DNA of 64,000 nucleotides from Pusillimonas sp. UBA3987 (GCA_002384935.1 DGCD01000014.1:1-64000), one strand, 5' to 3'. Positions 27,363 to 36,232 are shown, numbered from the stretch's first letter. Numbers and translations are program-made. The notes: a model not told the origin generated them from the sequence alone.

Positions 27363-28354
27363 GTTTCACTCCCGGTTCTACGTAGCCACCACTTCCGGAT
27401 ACCCGGAACAATCCCTTGGGGCAGGAACATCACAATTAACACCATGGCAACGCCGTAAACGATCCACTGCACTTCCGGGCCGGCCACTTCGCGCAGGCCC
27501 ACCGGCAGGATACCGAAGATAATGCCGCCGATAATCGGACCGATCAACGTACCCTTGCCGCCGGTAATCACCATAATGACCATCGTGACGGTATAGATGA
27601 ACAGGAAGACGTCGGGGTCAATAATGCGGATGTAGTGGGCATACAGCGCACCCGCTGCACCGGCCATCGCTGCAGAGGTCGTCGCTGCGAAGTTCAGGTA
27701 ACGTGTCACGTTGATACCGGCCGACACGGCAAGCGGCTCATTTTCGCGAAGTGCAATCATGGCACGCCCAACGCGCGACTGAACAATGCGCCGGATAATG
27801 ATGTAGCAGGCAATCGCCAACGCCAGCACCAGATAGTAGTTCGGCGTTTTCGACCAAAGCTCACCCTCGCCCAGGAACGGCAGGTTGTAGGCCATGGGCG
27901 GGATGTTGTTCAGCGCCAGCGGACCTTGCGTCAGGTCAACCCAGTTCAACGACACAAGACGCGTAACCTCGGCAAAGCTGATCGTCACGATCACGAAGTA
28001 GGCGCCGCGAATCTTGAATGACAGCTTGCCGATCACGAAACCGAACAGCCCGGCCACAAACGTGCCCAGAATGAACCCCAGGAACGGCGCGCTTGGCCCG
28101 ACCGACATCGGAATCGGCGACTCGATATCGAACCCCAGCGACGTGAGCGCACTGACGTAGGCCCCGATGCCGAAGAAAGCAATATGCCCCAGGTTGAGTT
28201 GCCCTGTATAACCAAGCAGCAGGTTCAGGCTCATGGCGCCCACAATGAACAAGCCCGTGGTAATGGCAATGTGAAGGTAGTACTGGTCTGCCAGCCAATA
28301 AGGCAGTGTCAGCAACACCAACAGTACGATAAGTGTAAGTGCGAGCTTTTTCAT
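27359..28354 (-). CDS. livM: Branched-chain amino acid-type ABC transporter permease (LivM family)
   Basis: A 331-residue permease with about nine membrane helices and the family signature LLLGYTGQLNLGHIAFFGIGAY near residues 45-66. It pairs with LivH to form the membrane channel. Its ends overlap livH and livG by 4 bases each (ATGA type), which implies coupled translation. Confidence 0.92.
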   Translation of the reverse strand: MKKLALTLIVLLVLLTLPYWLADQYYLHIAITTGLFIVGAMSLNLLLGYTGQLNLGHIAFFGIGAYVSALTSLGFDIESPIPMSVGPSAPFLGFILGTFVAGLFGFVIGKLSFKIRGAYFVIVTISFAEVTRLVSLNWVDLTQGPLALNNIPPMAYNLPFLGEGELWSKTPNYYLVLALAIACYIIIRRIVQSRVGRAMIALRENEPLAVSAGINVTRYLNFAATTSAAMAGAAGALYAHYIRIIDPDVFLFIYTVTMVIMVITGGKGTLIGPIIGGIIFGILPVGLREVAGPEVQWIVYGVAMVLIVMFLPQGIVPGIRKWWLRRTGSET

Positions 28355-29226
28355 CCAATCCTCTCCCCACGTGGCTTGAACAGACCTGTGGGCCTAAACA
28401 TCAGCACCAGAATAATCAAGATAAAGCCAACGGCATCGCGGTAACCTGAAGAGATGTAACCCGAGCCCAGTTCTTCTGCGAAGGCAAGAATGAACCCGCC
28501 GATCATGGCGCCGGGCACACTACCCAAGCCACCCAGAATCACAATCGAGAACGCTTTCAGTGCCGCCAGATTACCCATGGTGGTCGTCACGACGAACACC
28601 GGACCCAACAAGGCACCCGCAGCGGCAGCCAGGCCGGAGCCAAGCGCAAAGGTTGCGGTGTACACAAAATTAATGTTGATGCCCATGAGCGAGGCGGTGG
28701 AAGAGTCCTGGAACGTGGCGCGCATGGCTTTGCCCAGCGACGTGCGCTGCAAAAGCACATAAGAGCCGATAATAAGACCGATGGCGGCAACCAGCACAAA
28801 CAAACGCAGCCACGAAATCGCAACCGGCCCGATCATGAGCGGCTCGGTTGGGAAAGGCGTACTGACCGACTTGGCAACCCCGCCCCAGATAAGCAGCGAA
28901 ACGTTCTGTAAAGCGATCCAGCAGCCAATCATGGCCACCATGGTTGAGTCTATGTCTGCGCCCCGCATGCCACGCAATACAACGCGTTCGATCAGTGCGC
29001 CCAACAGGATACCCAGCATAATGGCGGTTGGTAGCCCAATGAAGAAGTTCCAACCAAGCTGAGACACAAAGTAATAAGCCATGAAGCCGCCAAAGGCGTA
29101 GAGCTCTCCATGGGTAAAGTTCACAACCTTCATTACGCCAAGAATCAGCGTGAGCCCGATACCCAGAAGCGCATACGTGCCCCCAAGTATCAGCGCATTG
29201 GCTATGTGCTGAAGAAACTGATCCAC
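28351..29226 (-). CDS. livH: Branched-chain amino acid-type ABC transporter permease (LivH family)
   Basis: A 291-residue permease with about eight helices and the LivH signature GIGLTLILGVMKVVNFTHGE. GTG at 29226 is preferred as start because a GGGGAAG site lies just before it; a GTG at 29238 has poorer spacing. It follows an intercistronic hairpin downstream of the binding-protein gene. Confidence 0.88.
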   Translation of the reverse strand: MDQFLQHIANALILGGTYALLGIGLTLILGVMKVVNFTHGELYAFGGFMAYYFVSQLGWNFFIGLPTAIMLGILLGALIERVVLRGMRGADIDSTMVAMIGCWIALQNVSLLIWGGVAKSVSTPFPTEPLMIGPVAISWLRLFVLVAAIGLIIGSYVLLQRTSLGKAMRATFQDSSTASLMGININFVYTATFALGSGLAAAAGALLGPVFVVTTTMGNLAALKAFSIVILGGLGSVPGAMIGGFILAFAEELGSGYISSGYRDAVGFILIILVLMFRPTGLFKPRGERIG

Positions 29227-29298
29227 TATCTTCCCCACCTGCGCGCCTTACCGAAAAGCAAACAAGGAGGCGCATGACCCTTCTTTGCCTTTGCATAC

Positions 29299-29329
29299 AA
29301 ACAGTGCAGGCACGGGGCCCGCACTGTTT
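29299..29329 (-). terminator. Intercistronic hairpin between binding-protein and permease genes
   Basis: A 9-base inverted repeat, AAACAGTGC (29299-29307) with GCACTGTTT (29321-29329), 13-base loop, rich in GC at its base. There is no proper T-run on the minus strand, so it is better read as a partial terminator or mRNA-stabilising hairpin that lets the binding protein be made in excess over the permease. Confidence 0.5.
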
Positions 29330-29343
29330 TCGCCTATATAGGC

Positions 29344-30507
29344 TTACTGCACCATAACGACTTCACCGTCTTTGATTTCAACCAGATAGGTGTTGGCGTC
29401 GTATTGAGCACTGGCTTTGTCGCCTTCGCCATCTTTGCGGAACTTGATGTTGCCGTTCAATGCAGGCAGTTCAACTTCCCAAAGGGCTTCGCGGATCTTG
29501 TCTGCAGTGGGCTCGCCTTCAACTTTTTCCAGCGCCGCAGCAATGGTTTTGATGCCATCGTATCCACGGAAGCTTTCGGTTAGGCCGGCTTTGTTCAAAC
29601 CACGCTTGTCCCATTCGGCAATAAACGCTTTTGCCATTTCAGGATTGGCTGATTCTTCTGCAACCCAGGGCGTAAAGAACAACAGGTGCTTGGAGCCTTC
29701 GGCAGCGGAACCGGCATGATCGATGAGCTGATCGGGGTTCTGCGAACCGCCCGTGGTAATGATTTGACGCTTCAAGCCCAGCGACTGCGCCTGCTTGAGC
29801 AACAGTGTCAGTTGCTCGACGGCCGTGGTCACGAAAAGGGTATCGGCATCGGAGCCTTTGATTTCCGAAAGCTGCGAGGTCATGTCTTGAGCAGCAGCGT
29901 CCATGATGAGCTCTTTGCCCACTTCAACGCCGTTGGCTTCCAGTACACGGCGAAACTCGGCTGCGGCACCGCGGCCCCAGTCGTTGTTCACCACCAGCAA
30001 GTCGGCTTTCTTGATGCCCAGCGGCTCGACCATTTCAGCGAAGTTGTCGGCCTCAATGGCACTGGTTGGTGCAATACGGAAAACGTAAGGGTTGCCGGCT
30101 TTGGTAATTTTTACCGAGCTGGATGTTTCCACGACCATGGGAACCTTGTATTCCATGAGCTTGGGCATGGCCGCCAAGGTAAGCGTGGAACCCCAGGCAC
30201 CCAGGATAACGGGCACCTCGTCACGCACGATCAGCTTTTCCGTGACGTTGGCCGATTCGGTGGGGTTGCCTTTGTTGTCTTCAACAACCAATTCGATCTG
30301 GTTGCCTTTTACACCGCCGGCGGCATTGATTTCATCGGCGGCAATTTTTGCCCCTTCGAGCACATAGTTACCGGATGCGGCGATGGGGCCGGTTAGAGGC
30401 TGGTTTACACCGATTTTGACGGTGTCCGCGTGAGCGGGTGCCAGTACAGAAAAGGACATTGCAACTGCTGCAAGACCAGAAGCAAATAATTGACTTCTTC
30501 GTTTCAT
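29344..30507 (-). CDS. Periplasmic substrate-binding protein of a liv-type ABC transporter
   Basis: A 387-residue periplasmic binding protein (Peripla_BP_6). A signal peptide is clear: MKRRSQ, a hydrophobic core, and a probable cut after AHA at about residue 27. The mature protein begins TVKIGVNQPLTGPIAASG and contains IKKADLLVVNNDWGRGA. A good AAGGAG ribosome site precedes it. It is the first gene of its operon. Related proteins bind aromatic or organic acids as often as amino acids, so the ligand is open. Confidence 0.9.
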   Translation of the reverse strand: MKRRSQLFASGLAAVAMSFSVLAPAHADTVKIGVNQPLTGPIAASGNYVLEGAKIAADEINAAGGVKGNQIELVVEDNKGNPTESANVTEKLIVRDEVPVILGAWGSTLTLAAMPKLMEYKVPMVVETSSSVKITKAGNPYVFRIAPTSAIEADNFAEMVEPLGIKKADLLVVNNDWGRGAAAEFRRVLEANGVEVGKELIMDAAAQDMTSQLSEIKGSDADTLFVTTAVEQLTLLLKQAQSLGLKRQIITTGGSQNPDQLIDHAGSAAEGSKHLLFFTPWVAEESANPEMAKAFIAEWDKRGLNKAGLTESFRGYDGIKTIAAALEKVEGEPTADKIREALWEVELPALNGNIKFRKDGEGDKASAQYDANTYLVEIKDGEVVMVQ

Positions 30508-30788
30508 TGCACGACTCCTTAGACATGTGTGTGTATGTGTGTGTGATACTGGAACAGCTATATAGAGAAAGTTTTATCTTTCCGTCTATCTACTAATAGT
30601 AAGACAGTACCTAAACTTTTTCGGGGCGTATATAGTGGTTCTTACTAATATCTGAATAAGCGCCAGCTACCGCCGAAAATCTCACTACTAGTCATGCAAC
30701 CTGCAATAACGACAGCAACGCGTTATTGCAGACTGAACCGCAGGCAAAAAGGCGTTTGGGCGCCTATTGCGTGATGCTTCCTGATGAA
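30508..30788. promoter_or_regulatory. Upstream region of the transporter operon with TG repeat and TACTAATA repeats
   Basis: Contains no gene. An imperfect TG microsatellite (30526-30545) lies just after the binding-protein start. TACTAATA occurs at 30591-30598, where it forms TACTA-a-TAGTA (30591-30601), and again at 30643-30650, 52 bases away. The spacing of about five helical turns and the similarity to sites near the CoA-transferase and acyl-CoA ligase genes suggest a regulator-binding region. Confidence 0.45.
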
Positions 30789-32009
30789 TCAACGCCCCCC
30801 AAAAAGGCGCTTGAAAAAGGTGGTGATGCGGTTGCGTATTACAGAGAACACCAGTGCCCCGGCATTCAGTTCCGTGACTTCGTTCGCCGCTGCGCCGTCT
30901 GACTGGCCGCCGTTCGACAGGCGGGCATGCAGATTCTGCGCAAAGGCGTCTGTCATGCGTTTTGCAATGTCCTGGACAATGCCCGAGCGGCTGAATTGCG
31001 CCAGTGGGCCGGTTAAGGCAAAACCAATTTCAACATCAACCTTCGTGCTTGCACCCTGGTTGATTTCCGACAACACGTACTCGACTTCACCCCGCGTTGC
31101 CGAAGGCGATTTGGTATCGCGGGCGGAGCCGTAGATCATGCCTTTGTAGGTGGCGTCGTCGCGCTCGACATCGGCCGCCCCTTCGAACACGGCCACAATC
31201 GGCCCCACCTTGACTCGCAGCCGGGGCTCGACATGGGTGTCGGTCGGCTCCGACAGTAACGAAGCACCCGGCAGGCACGTTGTCACCTCGCCCAGGCGGC
31301 CGAAAAATGCCCATACTTCGTCGCGCGGGAAGTCAACCGTAAAGGATTGCTGCATGCGCGTCATGGGCTTGCTGCTGTCGGGTGCCTTCACCGCACCGGC
31401 GGCGGGTGCGCGCATTCTTTTTACTTCCGAAGCCATGGCACCGGTTACTGCTGCGGTGTCGGCCGAAGAGGATTGCGTTTGCGCATGGCCGGCCCCTGCC
31501 GGCCCCAACATGCTGCGCACATTGACGGCCTCGGTAATACCTTGGGCGCGACGCTTCTCGATCACGCTTTGAATGGCTTTGACGATGCCCACATAGCCCG
31601 TGCACCGGCACAGATTGCCACTCATTGCGTAGCGAATGTCCTGCTCTGTTGCGTTGGGCATGCGCATGACGACATCGTGTGCCGAAGCCAGCATGCCCGG
31701 AGTGCAAAAGCCGCATTGCAAACCATGCTCTGTGGAAAAAGCCGTGCGCAATGCTTCCATGACTTCATCGTTCATGCCTTCGATGGTGACCACTTCGGCG
31801 TTGTCGCAGGCCACCGCAAGCGAAATGCAGGAACGCGTGGGCACGCCGTCGACAAACACCGTACACGCACCGCAGACACCATGCTCGCACCCCAGGTGAG
31901 TGCCCGTGAGACTCAGCGATTCACGTAAAACATCACCCAAATGCGTTCTGGGTTCAACCTGAACGTTGTCGTGCTTTTTTCCATTAACCGTAAGAGAAAT
32001 CGTCGTCAT
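30789..32009 (-). CDS. [2Fe-2S] subunit of Cox-type hydroxylase fused to a CoxG-like domain
   Basis: A 406-residue fusion. Residues 1-155 are the small iron-sulfur subunit of xanthine-dehydrogenase-type hydroxylases, with two clusters: Cys41, 46, 49, 61 and Cys99, 102, 134, 136. After a linker (about 155-215) comes a CoxG/SRPBCC domain to about residue 365, starting QQSFTVDFPRDEVWAFFG. The C-terminus (VFSVIRNRITTFFKRLF) is amphipathic or membrane-attaching. In CO-oxidising bacteria CoxS and CoxG are separate proteins; CoxG is thought to recruit the enzyme to the membrane. The gene overlaps the FAD subunit gene by 4 bases. Confidence 0.9.
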   Translation of the reverse strand: MTTISLTVNGKKHDNVQVEPRTHLGDVLRESLSLTGTHLGCEHGVCGACTVFVDGVPTRSCISLAVACDNAEVVTIEGMNDEVMEALRTAFSTEHGLQCGFCTPGMLASAHDVVMRMPNATEQDIRYAMSGNLCRCTGYVGIVKAIQSVIEKRRAQGITEAVNVRSMLGPAGAGHAQTQSSSADTAAVTGAMASEVKRMRAPAAGAVKAPDSSKPMTRMQQSFTVDFPRDEVWAFFGRLGEVTTCLPGASLLSEPTDTHVEPRLRVKVGPIVAVFEGAADVERDDATYKGMIYGSARDTKSPSATRGEVEYVLSEINQGASTKVDVEIGFALTGPLAQFSRSGIVQDIAKRMTDAFAQNLHARLSNGGQSDGAAANEVTELNAGALVFSVIRNRITTFFKRLFGGR

Positions 32010-32824
32010 AGTTGAGCTCGCTGAACTGCGCGCGTAAGCGCTGTCATATGAATTTTGTTTGCAACGGGATCTTTCAGCCCCGACTCGGCAAAAAGCGTTT
32101 CGATCTTGTCGGTATTCAGCTGACCCGACGCATCGAAATAAGCCGAGGCATCGGCGATGACAAGCGGCTTGGCTTCAATGGCGCCAATAACCAGACGGCA
32201 CACGTTTCTGGCCGGATCGTTCAACAGAATCGCCATTGCATGGGCAAATTCCCCGGTTTTGCGGGTGATTTTGTAATGCCCCCAACGCGCTTGGGCCGAG
32301 AATCGGGGCACATGCACCGACACCAATAACTCGCCCGGCTCCAACGATGTTTCAAACACGCTGACCATGAGTTCTTCCACGGGAACGCGACGCGTGCCCG
32401 ACGGGCCGGCAATGGTCACTGTTGCGCCTGCTGCTGCCAGGGCGCTGACCCAGTCGGCTGCCGGATCGGCATGCACCAGGCTGCCGCCGACTGTGCCCCG
32501 GTTGCGCACCGCCCGGTAGGCGATACCCCGGGCCACCGCCGGCAATGCGCCGCGGGTGACATCGGGCACACGCAAGTCTTCAATATCGGCGTGCGTAACA
32601 CAGGCACCGAACGTAATGCCTTCGTCGTTCTCATCGACCTGGGTGAGCTCTGGAATATGGGTGATGTCAACCAGCAAATCGGGTTGCACCAGACGCAGGT
32701 TCAACATGGGGCCCAACGACTGACTGCCTGCCAGAAATTTGACAACAGCCTCTTCTTGCTGCGCCAGCTTGACGGCTGACTGGACATCGGATGCACGCTC
32801 GTATGCTAAAGGTGCCGGCTTCAT
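32006..32824 (-). CDS. FAD-binding subunit of Cox-type molybdenum hydroxylase (CoxM-like)
   Basis: A 272-residue medium subunit carrying FAD: AGSQSLGPMLNLRLVQPDLLVDI near residues 32-54 is the pyrophosphate-binding part of the family, and GTVGGSLVHADPAADW near 110-125 is the second FAD motif. It passes electrons between the iron-sulfur subunit and an acceptor. It overlaps the large-subunit gene and the fused small-subunit gene by 4 bases each, so all three are translated together. Confidence 0.92.
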   Translation of the reverse strand: MKPAPLAYERASDVQSAVKLAQQEEAVVKFLAGSQSLGPMLNLRLVQPDLLVDITHIPELTQVDENDEGITFGACVTHADIEDLRVPDVTRGALPAVARGIAYRAVRNRGTVGGSLVHADPAADWVSALAAAGATVTIAGPSGTRRVPVEELMVSVFETSLEPGELLVSVHVPRFSAQARWGHYKITRKTGEFAHAMAILLNDPARNVCRLVIGAIEAKPLVIADASAYFDASGQLNTDKIETLFAESGLKDPVANKIHMTALTRAVQRAQL

Positions 32825-35205
32825 ACTTCCTCCATGGCCATCTTGGATCCACCACCCGTACCGGCAGCGCCGCCGTTACGGGCATTCATGATTGCTTCCA
32901 GAACGCGATGCGGCGTTACCGGCGACACATACAGGCAGGCCCCCATTGGGCGCAGCGCATCGTTTACCGCGTTCACTATGGTTGCCGGCGGCGCAATGGC
33001 CCCGCTTTCGCCAATCCCCTTGACACCGAACTCGGTGTAGGGCGACAGCGTTTCCATGTGTATCAGGCGCGGCTCGGGCACTTCGGTTGGCCCGGGCAAC
33101 AGGTAATCGGCAAAGGTTGAAGCCAGGGGCTGGCCCGAGGCATCGAACGGCATTTCTTCATACAAGGCCGTGCCAATGCCCTGCGCGGTACCGCCATAGA
33201 TCTGGCCGTCGACCACCATGGGGTTCACCAGCTTGCCGCCGTCCTCAACGATGACGTAGTCAAGAATCTCGACATCGCCGCATTCCGGGTCAACGGCCAC
33301 CACGGCAACGTGTGCCCCGTAGCCGAACGTGCCCGTATCGCGACCGGGCTTATAGCCCACGGTAACCTCAAGACCGCCGGAATTGGCTTCAGGCGGCAGA
33401 TCCTGCGGACGGCGATACCAAACGTGCGCCACTTCGCTGATGGAAACACTTTTATCGCCTGCACTGACCATGCCGTCGGCCACCGTGACGCTTTCCGGTT
33501 CGGCGCCCAGCATGAATGCACCAATGTGACCCAGCCGCTTCACCAGTTCGTCGCCGCCGCGCGCAACGGCGCCGCCCGACATCACCATGCTGCGTGAGCC
33601 CCAGGTACCGGTTGAATACGGGGTGTATTCCGTGTCGCCATGAATGAGCTTGATCCGGTCGATATCGATGCCCAGCTTTTCATTGGCCACCTGGGCCAAC
33701 GTGGTTTCCATGCTTTGACCATGGGAGTGGGCGCCGATTCGAATTTCCAGGCCCCCGTCGGGCGTTACACGCATGGTGGCCAGTTCATGACCGGGCACCA
33801 TGGGAATACCCCAGCCGGCGTAAACCGACGTCCCGTGGGCGGCCTGTTCGCAGTACACCGCCATGCCCACGCCAATTAAGCGGCCGTCGGGCTCGCCTTT
33901 TTTCTGGCGCTCGCGAATGGCCGGCAGGTCAACCGCTTCCACCGCCTGGCGCAGGGCCTCGGGGTAATCGCCGCTATCGAAGTGTTTGTTGGTAATGTTG
34001 TCGAACGGCATTTGCTCGGGGCGAACCAGCGACTGCATGCGCAACTCGTAAGGCTCGACACCGGCTTCGTGCGCCAGGTCATCAAGCATGAGTTCAAGCG
34101 CAAAACAAACGCCCGTACGCGCCACGCCGCGGTAAGGCAGAATGGGGCATTTGTTCGTTGCCACCGAATACGTCTTGCACTGGTACGATGGGAAATCGTA
34201 AGTACCGGGCAAAATGCTGCCCACCTGGCCGGCCTCAAGACACGCCGAGAACGGATAAGAGGAATAAGCGCCCGAATCAATCGTTGCCTCGCACTCAATG
34301 CCAAGCAGGCGCCCTTCCTTCGAGGCATAACCGGTAATTTCGTAATAATGTTCGCGGCAATTGGCACTGCCTGCAATATGCTCGCGGCGGTCTTCAATCC
34401 AGCGAACCGGGCGACCCAGCTTCATGCAAAGCCAGGCAACGGCCACTTCCTCGGGCAGGAAAATACCCTTGTAGCCGAAGCCGCCGCCCACGTCGGGGGT
34501 AATCACGCGCACCTGCCCTTCAGGCAGGCCCAGGCATTCGGCCAGGCCCGTGCGCACGATATGCGGAATTTGCGTGGCGGTATAAACAATCAGTTGCTCA
34601 ACGCGGCTGTCCCAATAGGCCACAACGCCGCGCCCTTCCATCGGCGCCATCACCTGGCGGGATGTACGGATCTTGCGGCTGACTTTAACCGGTGCGTCTT
34701 TCACCGCGTCGATATTCACCGTAATGTTGGTTGTTAAAAACAGGTTGTCGGGCCAGTGTTCGTGCAAACGGGGCGCATCGGCCTGGCGGCCCTGCAGCAT
34801 CTCGTGCACGACATCCTGCTCGTCGTATTCAAGTTGAACCGCGGCAGCCACGTCTTCGGCCTGGGCGCGGGTTGGCGCAACACACATGGCCACCAGTTCG
34901 CCCACGAAACGCATCTTGCCTTCGGCCAGGGCCGGCTGCTCGGAAGAACGAAAACCTTCCAGGGCCGTGTCGGCAACAATGGGCTTTACGCCATCCTTGC
35001 GAAGATCGGCGGCAGTAAAAACCTGCTCGCGCAATGGCTCGGGCACATGAACATCGAGCAACTTGGCATGTGCAACCGGGCTGCGCACAAAAGCCACGTC
35101 TTGCATGTTGGCCAGCTTTATGTCTGCGACATACTGCCCTTTACCCCGCATGTAACGGTCGTCTTCTTTGCGAAGAACACGTTTACCGACACCTTGATTC
35201 GACAT
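32821..35205 (-). CDS. Molybdopterin-binding large subunit of a Cox-type hydroxylase, not a CO dehydrogenase
   Basis: A 794-residue catalytic subunit of the xanthine dehydrogenase/aldehyde oxidase family. It shows GGGFGYKG (residues 240-247), the molybdenum-cofactor binding regions and the conserved catalytic glutamate (Glu733, in GIGESGA). The active-site loop reads PYRGVAR (357-363) where true aerobic CO dehydrogenase has AYRCSFR, so the selenium/copper-type cysteine is missing and CO oxidation is excluded on established grounds. It likely hydroxylates a heterocycle or aldehyde. First gene of the three-gene set, after two palindromes in the upstream gap. Confidence 0.92.
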   Translation of the reverse strand: MSNQGVGKRVLRKEDDRYMRGKGQYVADIKLANMQDVAFVRSPVAHAKLLDVHVPEPLREQVFTAADLRKDGVKPIVADTALEGFRSSEQPALAEGKMRFVGELVAMCVAPTRAQAEDVAAAVQLEYDEQDVVHEMLQGRQADAPRLHEHWPDNLFLTTNITVNIDAVKDAPVKVSRKIRTSRQVMAPMEGRGVVAYWDSRVEQLIVYTATQIPHIVRTGLAECLGLPEGQVRVITPDVGGGFGYKGIFLPEEVAVAWLCMKLGRPVRWIEDRREHIAGSANCREHYYEITGYASKEGRLLGIECEATIDSGAYSSYPFSACLEAGQVGSILPGTYDFPSYQCKTYSVATNKCPILPYRGVARTGVCFALELMLDDLAHEAGVEPYELRMQSLVRPEQMPFDNITNKHFDSGDYPEALRQAVEAVDLPAIRERQKKGEPDGRLIGVGMAVYCEQAAHGTSVYAGWGIPMVPGHELATMRVTPDGGLEIRIGAHSHGQSMETTLAQVANEKLGIDIDRIKLIHGDTEYTPYSTGTWGSRSMVMSGGAVARGGDELVKRLGHIGAFMLGAEPESVTVADGMVSAGDKSVSISEVAHVWYRRPQDLPPEANSGGLEVTVGYKPGRDTGTFGYGAHVAVVAVDPECGDVEILDYVIVEDGGKLVNPMVVDGQIYGGTAQGIGTALYEEMPFDASGQPLASTFADYLLPGPTEVPEPRLIHMETLSPYTEFGVKGIGESGAIAPPATIVNAVNDALRPMGACLYVSPVTPHRVLEAIMNARNGGAAGTGGGSKMAMEEV

Positions 35206-35270
35206 TTCAATCTCCTGTAAATAAACGTCATGAACCGCTTTTCAGGCTGGCCCAAGGTTCGTTCTTTCCG

Positions 35271-35290
35271 TCATTCTAAATATAGAATGA
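35271..35290. promoter_or_regulatory. Palindrome upstream of the Mo hydroxylase operon
   Basis: Perfect 8-base inverted repeat, TCATTCTA (35271-35278) and TAGAATGA (35283-35290), separated by AATA. It is 66 bases before the large-subunit start and covers a TATATT-like minus-strand -10. A repressor site is likely, with the adjacent GntR protein as first candidate. Confidence 0.55.
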
Positions 35291-35301
35291 TATGTCGGGT
35301 A

Positions 35302-35325
35302 TTCTGGTTTACGCGTAGACCAGAA
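35302..35325. promoter_or_regulatory. Second palindrome upstream of the Mo hydroxylase operon
   Basis: Inverted repeat TTCTGGT (35302-35308) and ACCAGAA (35319-35325), with the self-complementary TACGCGTA (35310-35317) in its centre. It is followed on the plus strand by seven A, so on the minus strand the T-run precedes the stem; it is not a terminator for the upstream GntR gene. Confidence 0.45.
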
Positions 35326-35368
35326 AAAAAGAAACCAACTACGCCAAAGGATGTCGACTAAACGTTAT

Positions 35369-36172
35369 TCAGGCTGCTGTTTTGCGGCGGCGGCGCGGCT
35401 TGGGTGAGGGCAACTCTTCCGTGGAAGCGGCTGTCTCGTCTTGCAGAAGATCCATGTGCAAACGGATGCAATCGCTTGGGTACGTAATTTCACCCACGTA
35501 TATCACCACGTCGTCTTTCGATGTTACAACACAGCGGCACTCTGCGATGGGGGCACTTAGTGAAATCCCCAATAAGCCCGCCACCTCCGGATCGGCGGTG
35601 CCGATGGTCATGGTTTGATGGGCTTTTTTAACGACCGTTCCACGCAGGGTTTCAAACACGGCCAGGGCAGTGTGCTCCATGAACTCGTCGTAATATTCGT
35701 CGAAAATACCTTTTTCAATATGGACGTTCACAACAGCATAGGGCAAGCCGTCGCGCAACTGCAAGCTGCGCAAAAACCCATAGGCGTCGGCCAACTTGCC
35801 TTCGTCGGGCGACAACCGGGGATGAGAGGGGGGATTGGCCACTTCGATGAAACGGGGCACATTTCGCTTGATGGAGCGGATGATGGCAGACCAGGACGTT
35901 TCCAGAGTTAACCAGCGCCGGTCATTGACCTGTTCGGCCACGAACGTGCCGCGCCCCTGCTGGCGCTTAAGCAACCCTTCCTTTTCCAGCAGGCCCACCG
36001 CCTGCCTGACAGTAACACGCGCACGCTGGAATTCTTCCTCAAGCTCTTCAAGCGTGGAGATTTTTTCTCCCGGCAACCACTCGCCCGTTTCAATGCGCCG
36101 CCTGAGCGCTGACGCTACTTGAATATAAGCTGGGATGTGACCACTTAAATTCTCTGCCTGTCCTTTTTGCAT
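35369..36172 (-). CDS. GntR-family transcriptional regulator, HutC/UTRA type
   Basis: A 267-residue regulator. Residues 10-80 are a winged helix (IETGEWLPGEKISTLEELEE followed by RVTVRQAVGLLEKEGLLKRQ and the GRGTFV wing). The rest is a UTRA ligand-binding domain, ending in a basic tail (PRRRRKTAA). UTRA proteins bind small metabolites and usually control neighbouring catabolic genes. It lies between pxpC and the Mo hydroxylase genes, both on the same strand, and an inverted repeat (36212-36232) sits just before it. It is the only recognised regulator in the island. Confidence 0.9.
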   Translation of the reverse strand: MQKGQAENLSGHIPAYIQVASALRRRIETGEWLPGEKISTLEELEEEFQRARVTVRQAVGLLEKEGLLKRQQGRGTFVAEQVNDRRWLTLETSWSAIIRSIKRNVPRFIEVANPPSHPRLSPDEGKLADAYGFLRSLQLRDGLPYAVVNVHIEKGIFDEYYDEFMEHTALAVFETLRGTVVKKAHQTMTIGTADPEVAGLLGISLSAPIAECRCVVTSKDDVVIYVGEITYPSDCIRLHMDLLQDETAASTEELPSPKPRRRRKTAA

Positions 36173-36211
36173 GCCCTGTTCTCTTTATGTCAAATTAACT
36201 AACAAATTACT

Positions 36212-36232
36212 TTTGCCCCATATTAGGGCAAA
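36212..36232. promoter_or_regulatory. Inverted repeat upstream of the GntR regulator
   Basis: TTTGCCC (36212-36218) and GGGCAAA (36226-36232) form a perfect 7-base repeat with a 7-base spacer, 40 bases before the regulator start. No T-run follows on the minus strand, so an operator, possibly autoregulatory, is favoured over a terminator for pxpC. Confidence 0.5.

Noticed and set aside
32821..35205. Aerobic CO dehydrogenase large subunit
   Set aside because: Active-site loop PYRGVAR lacks the AYRCSFR cysteine needed for the Mo-Cu site.
35302..35325. Rho-independent terminator for the GntR gene
   Set aside because: On the minus strand the T-run precedes rather than follows the stem.
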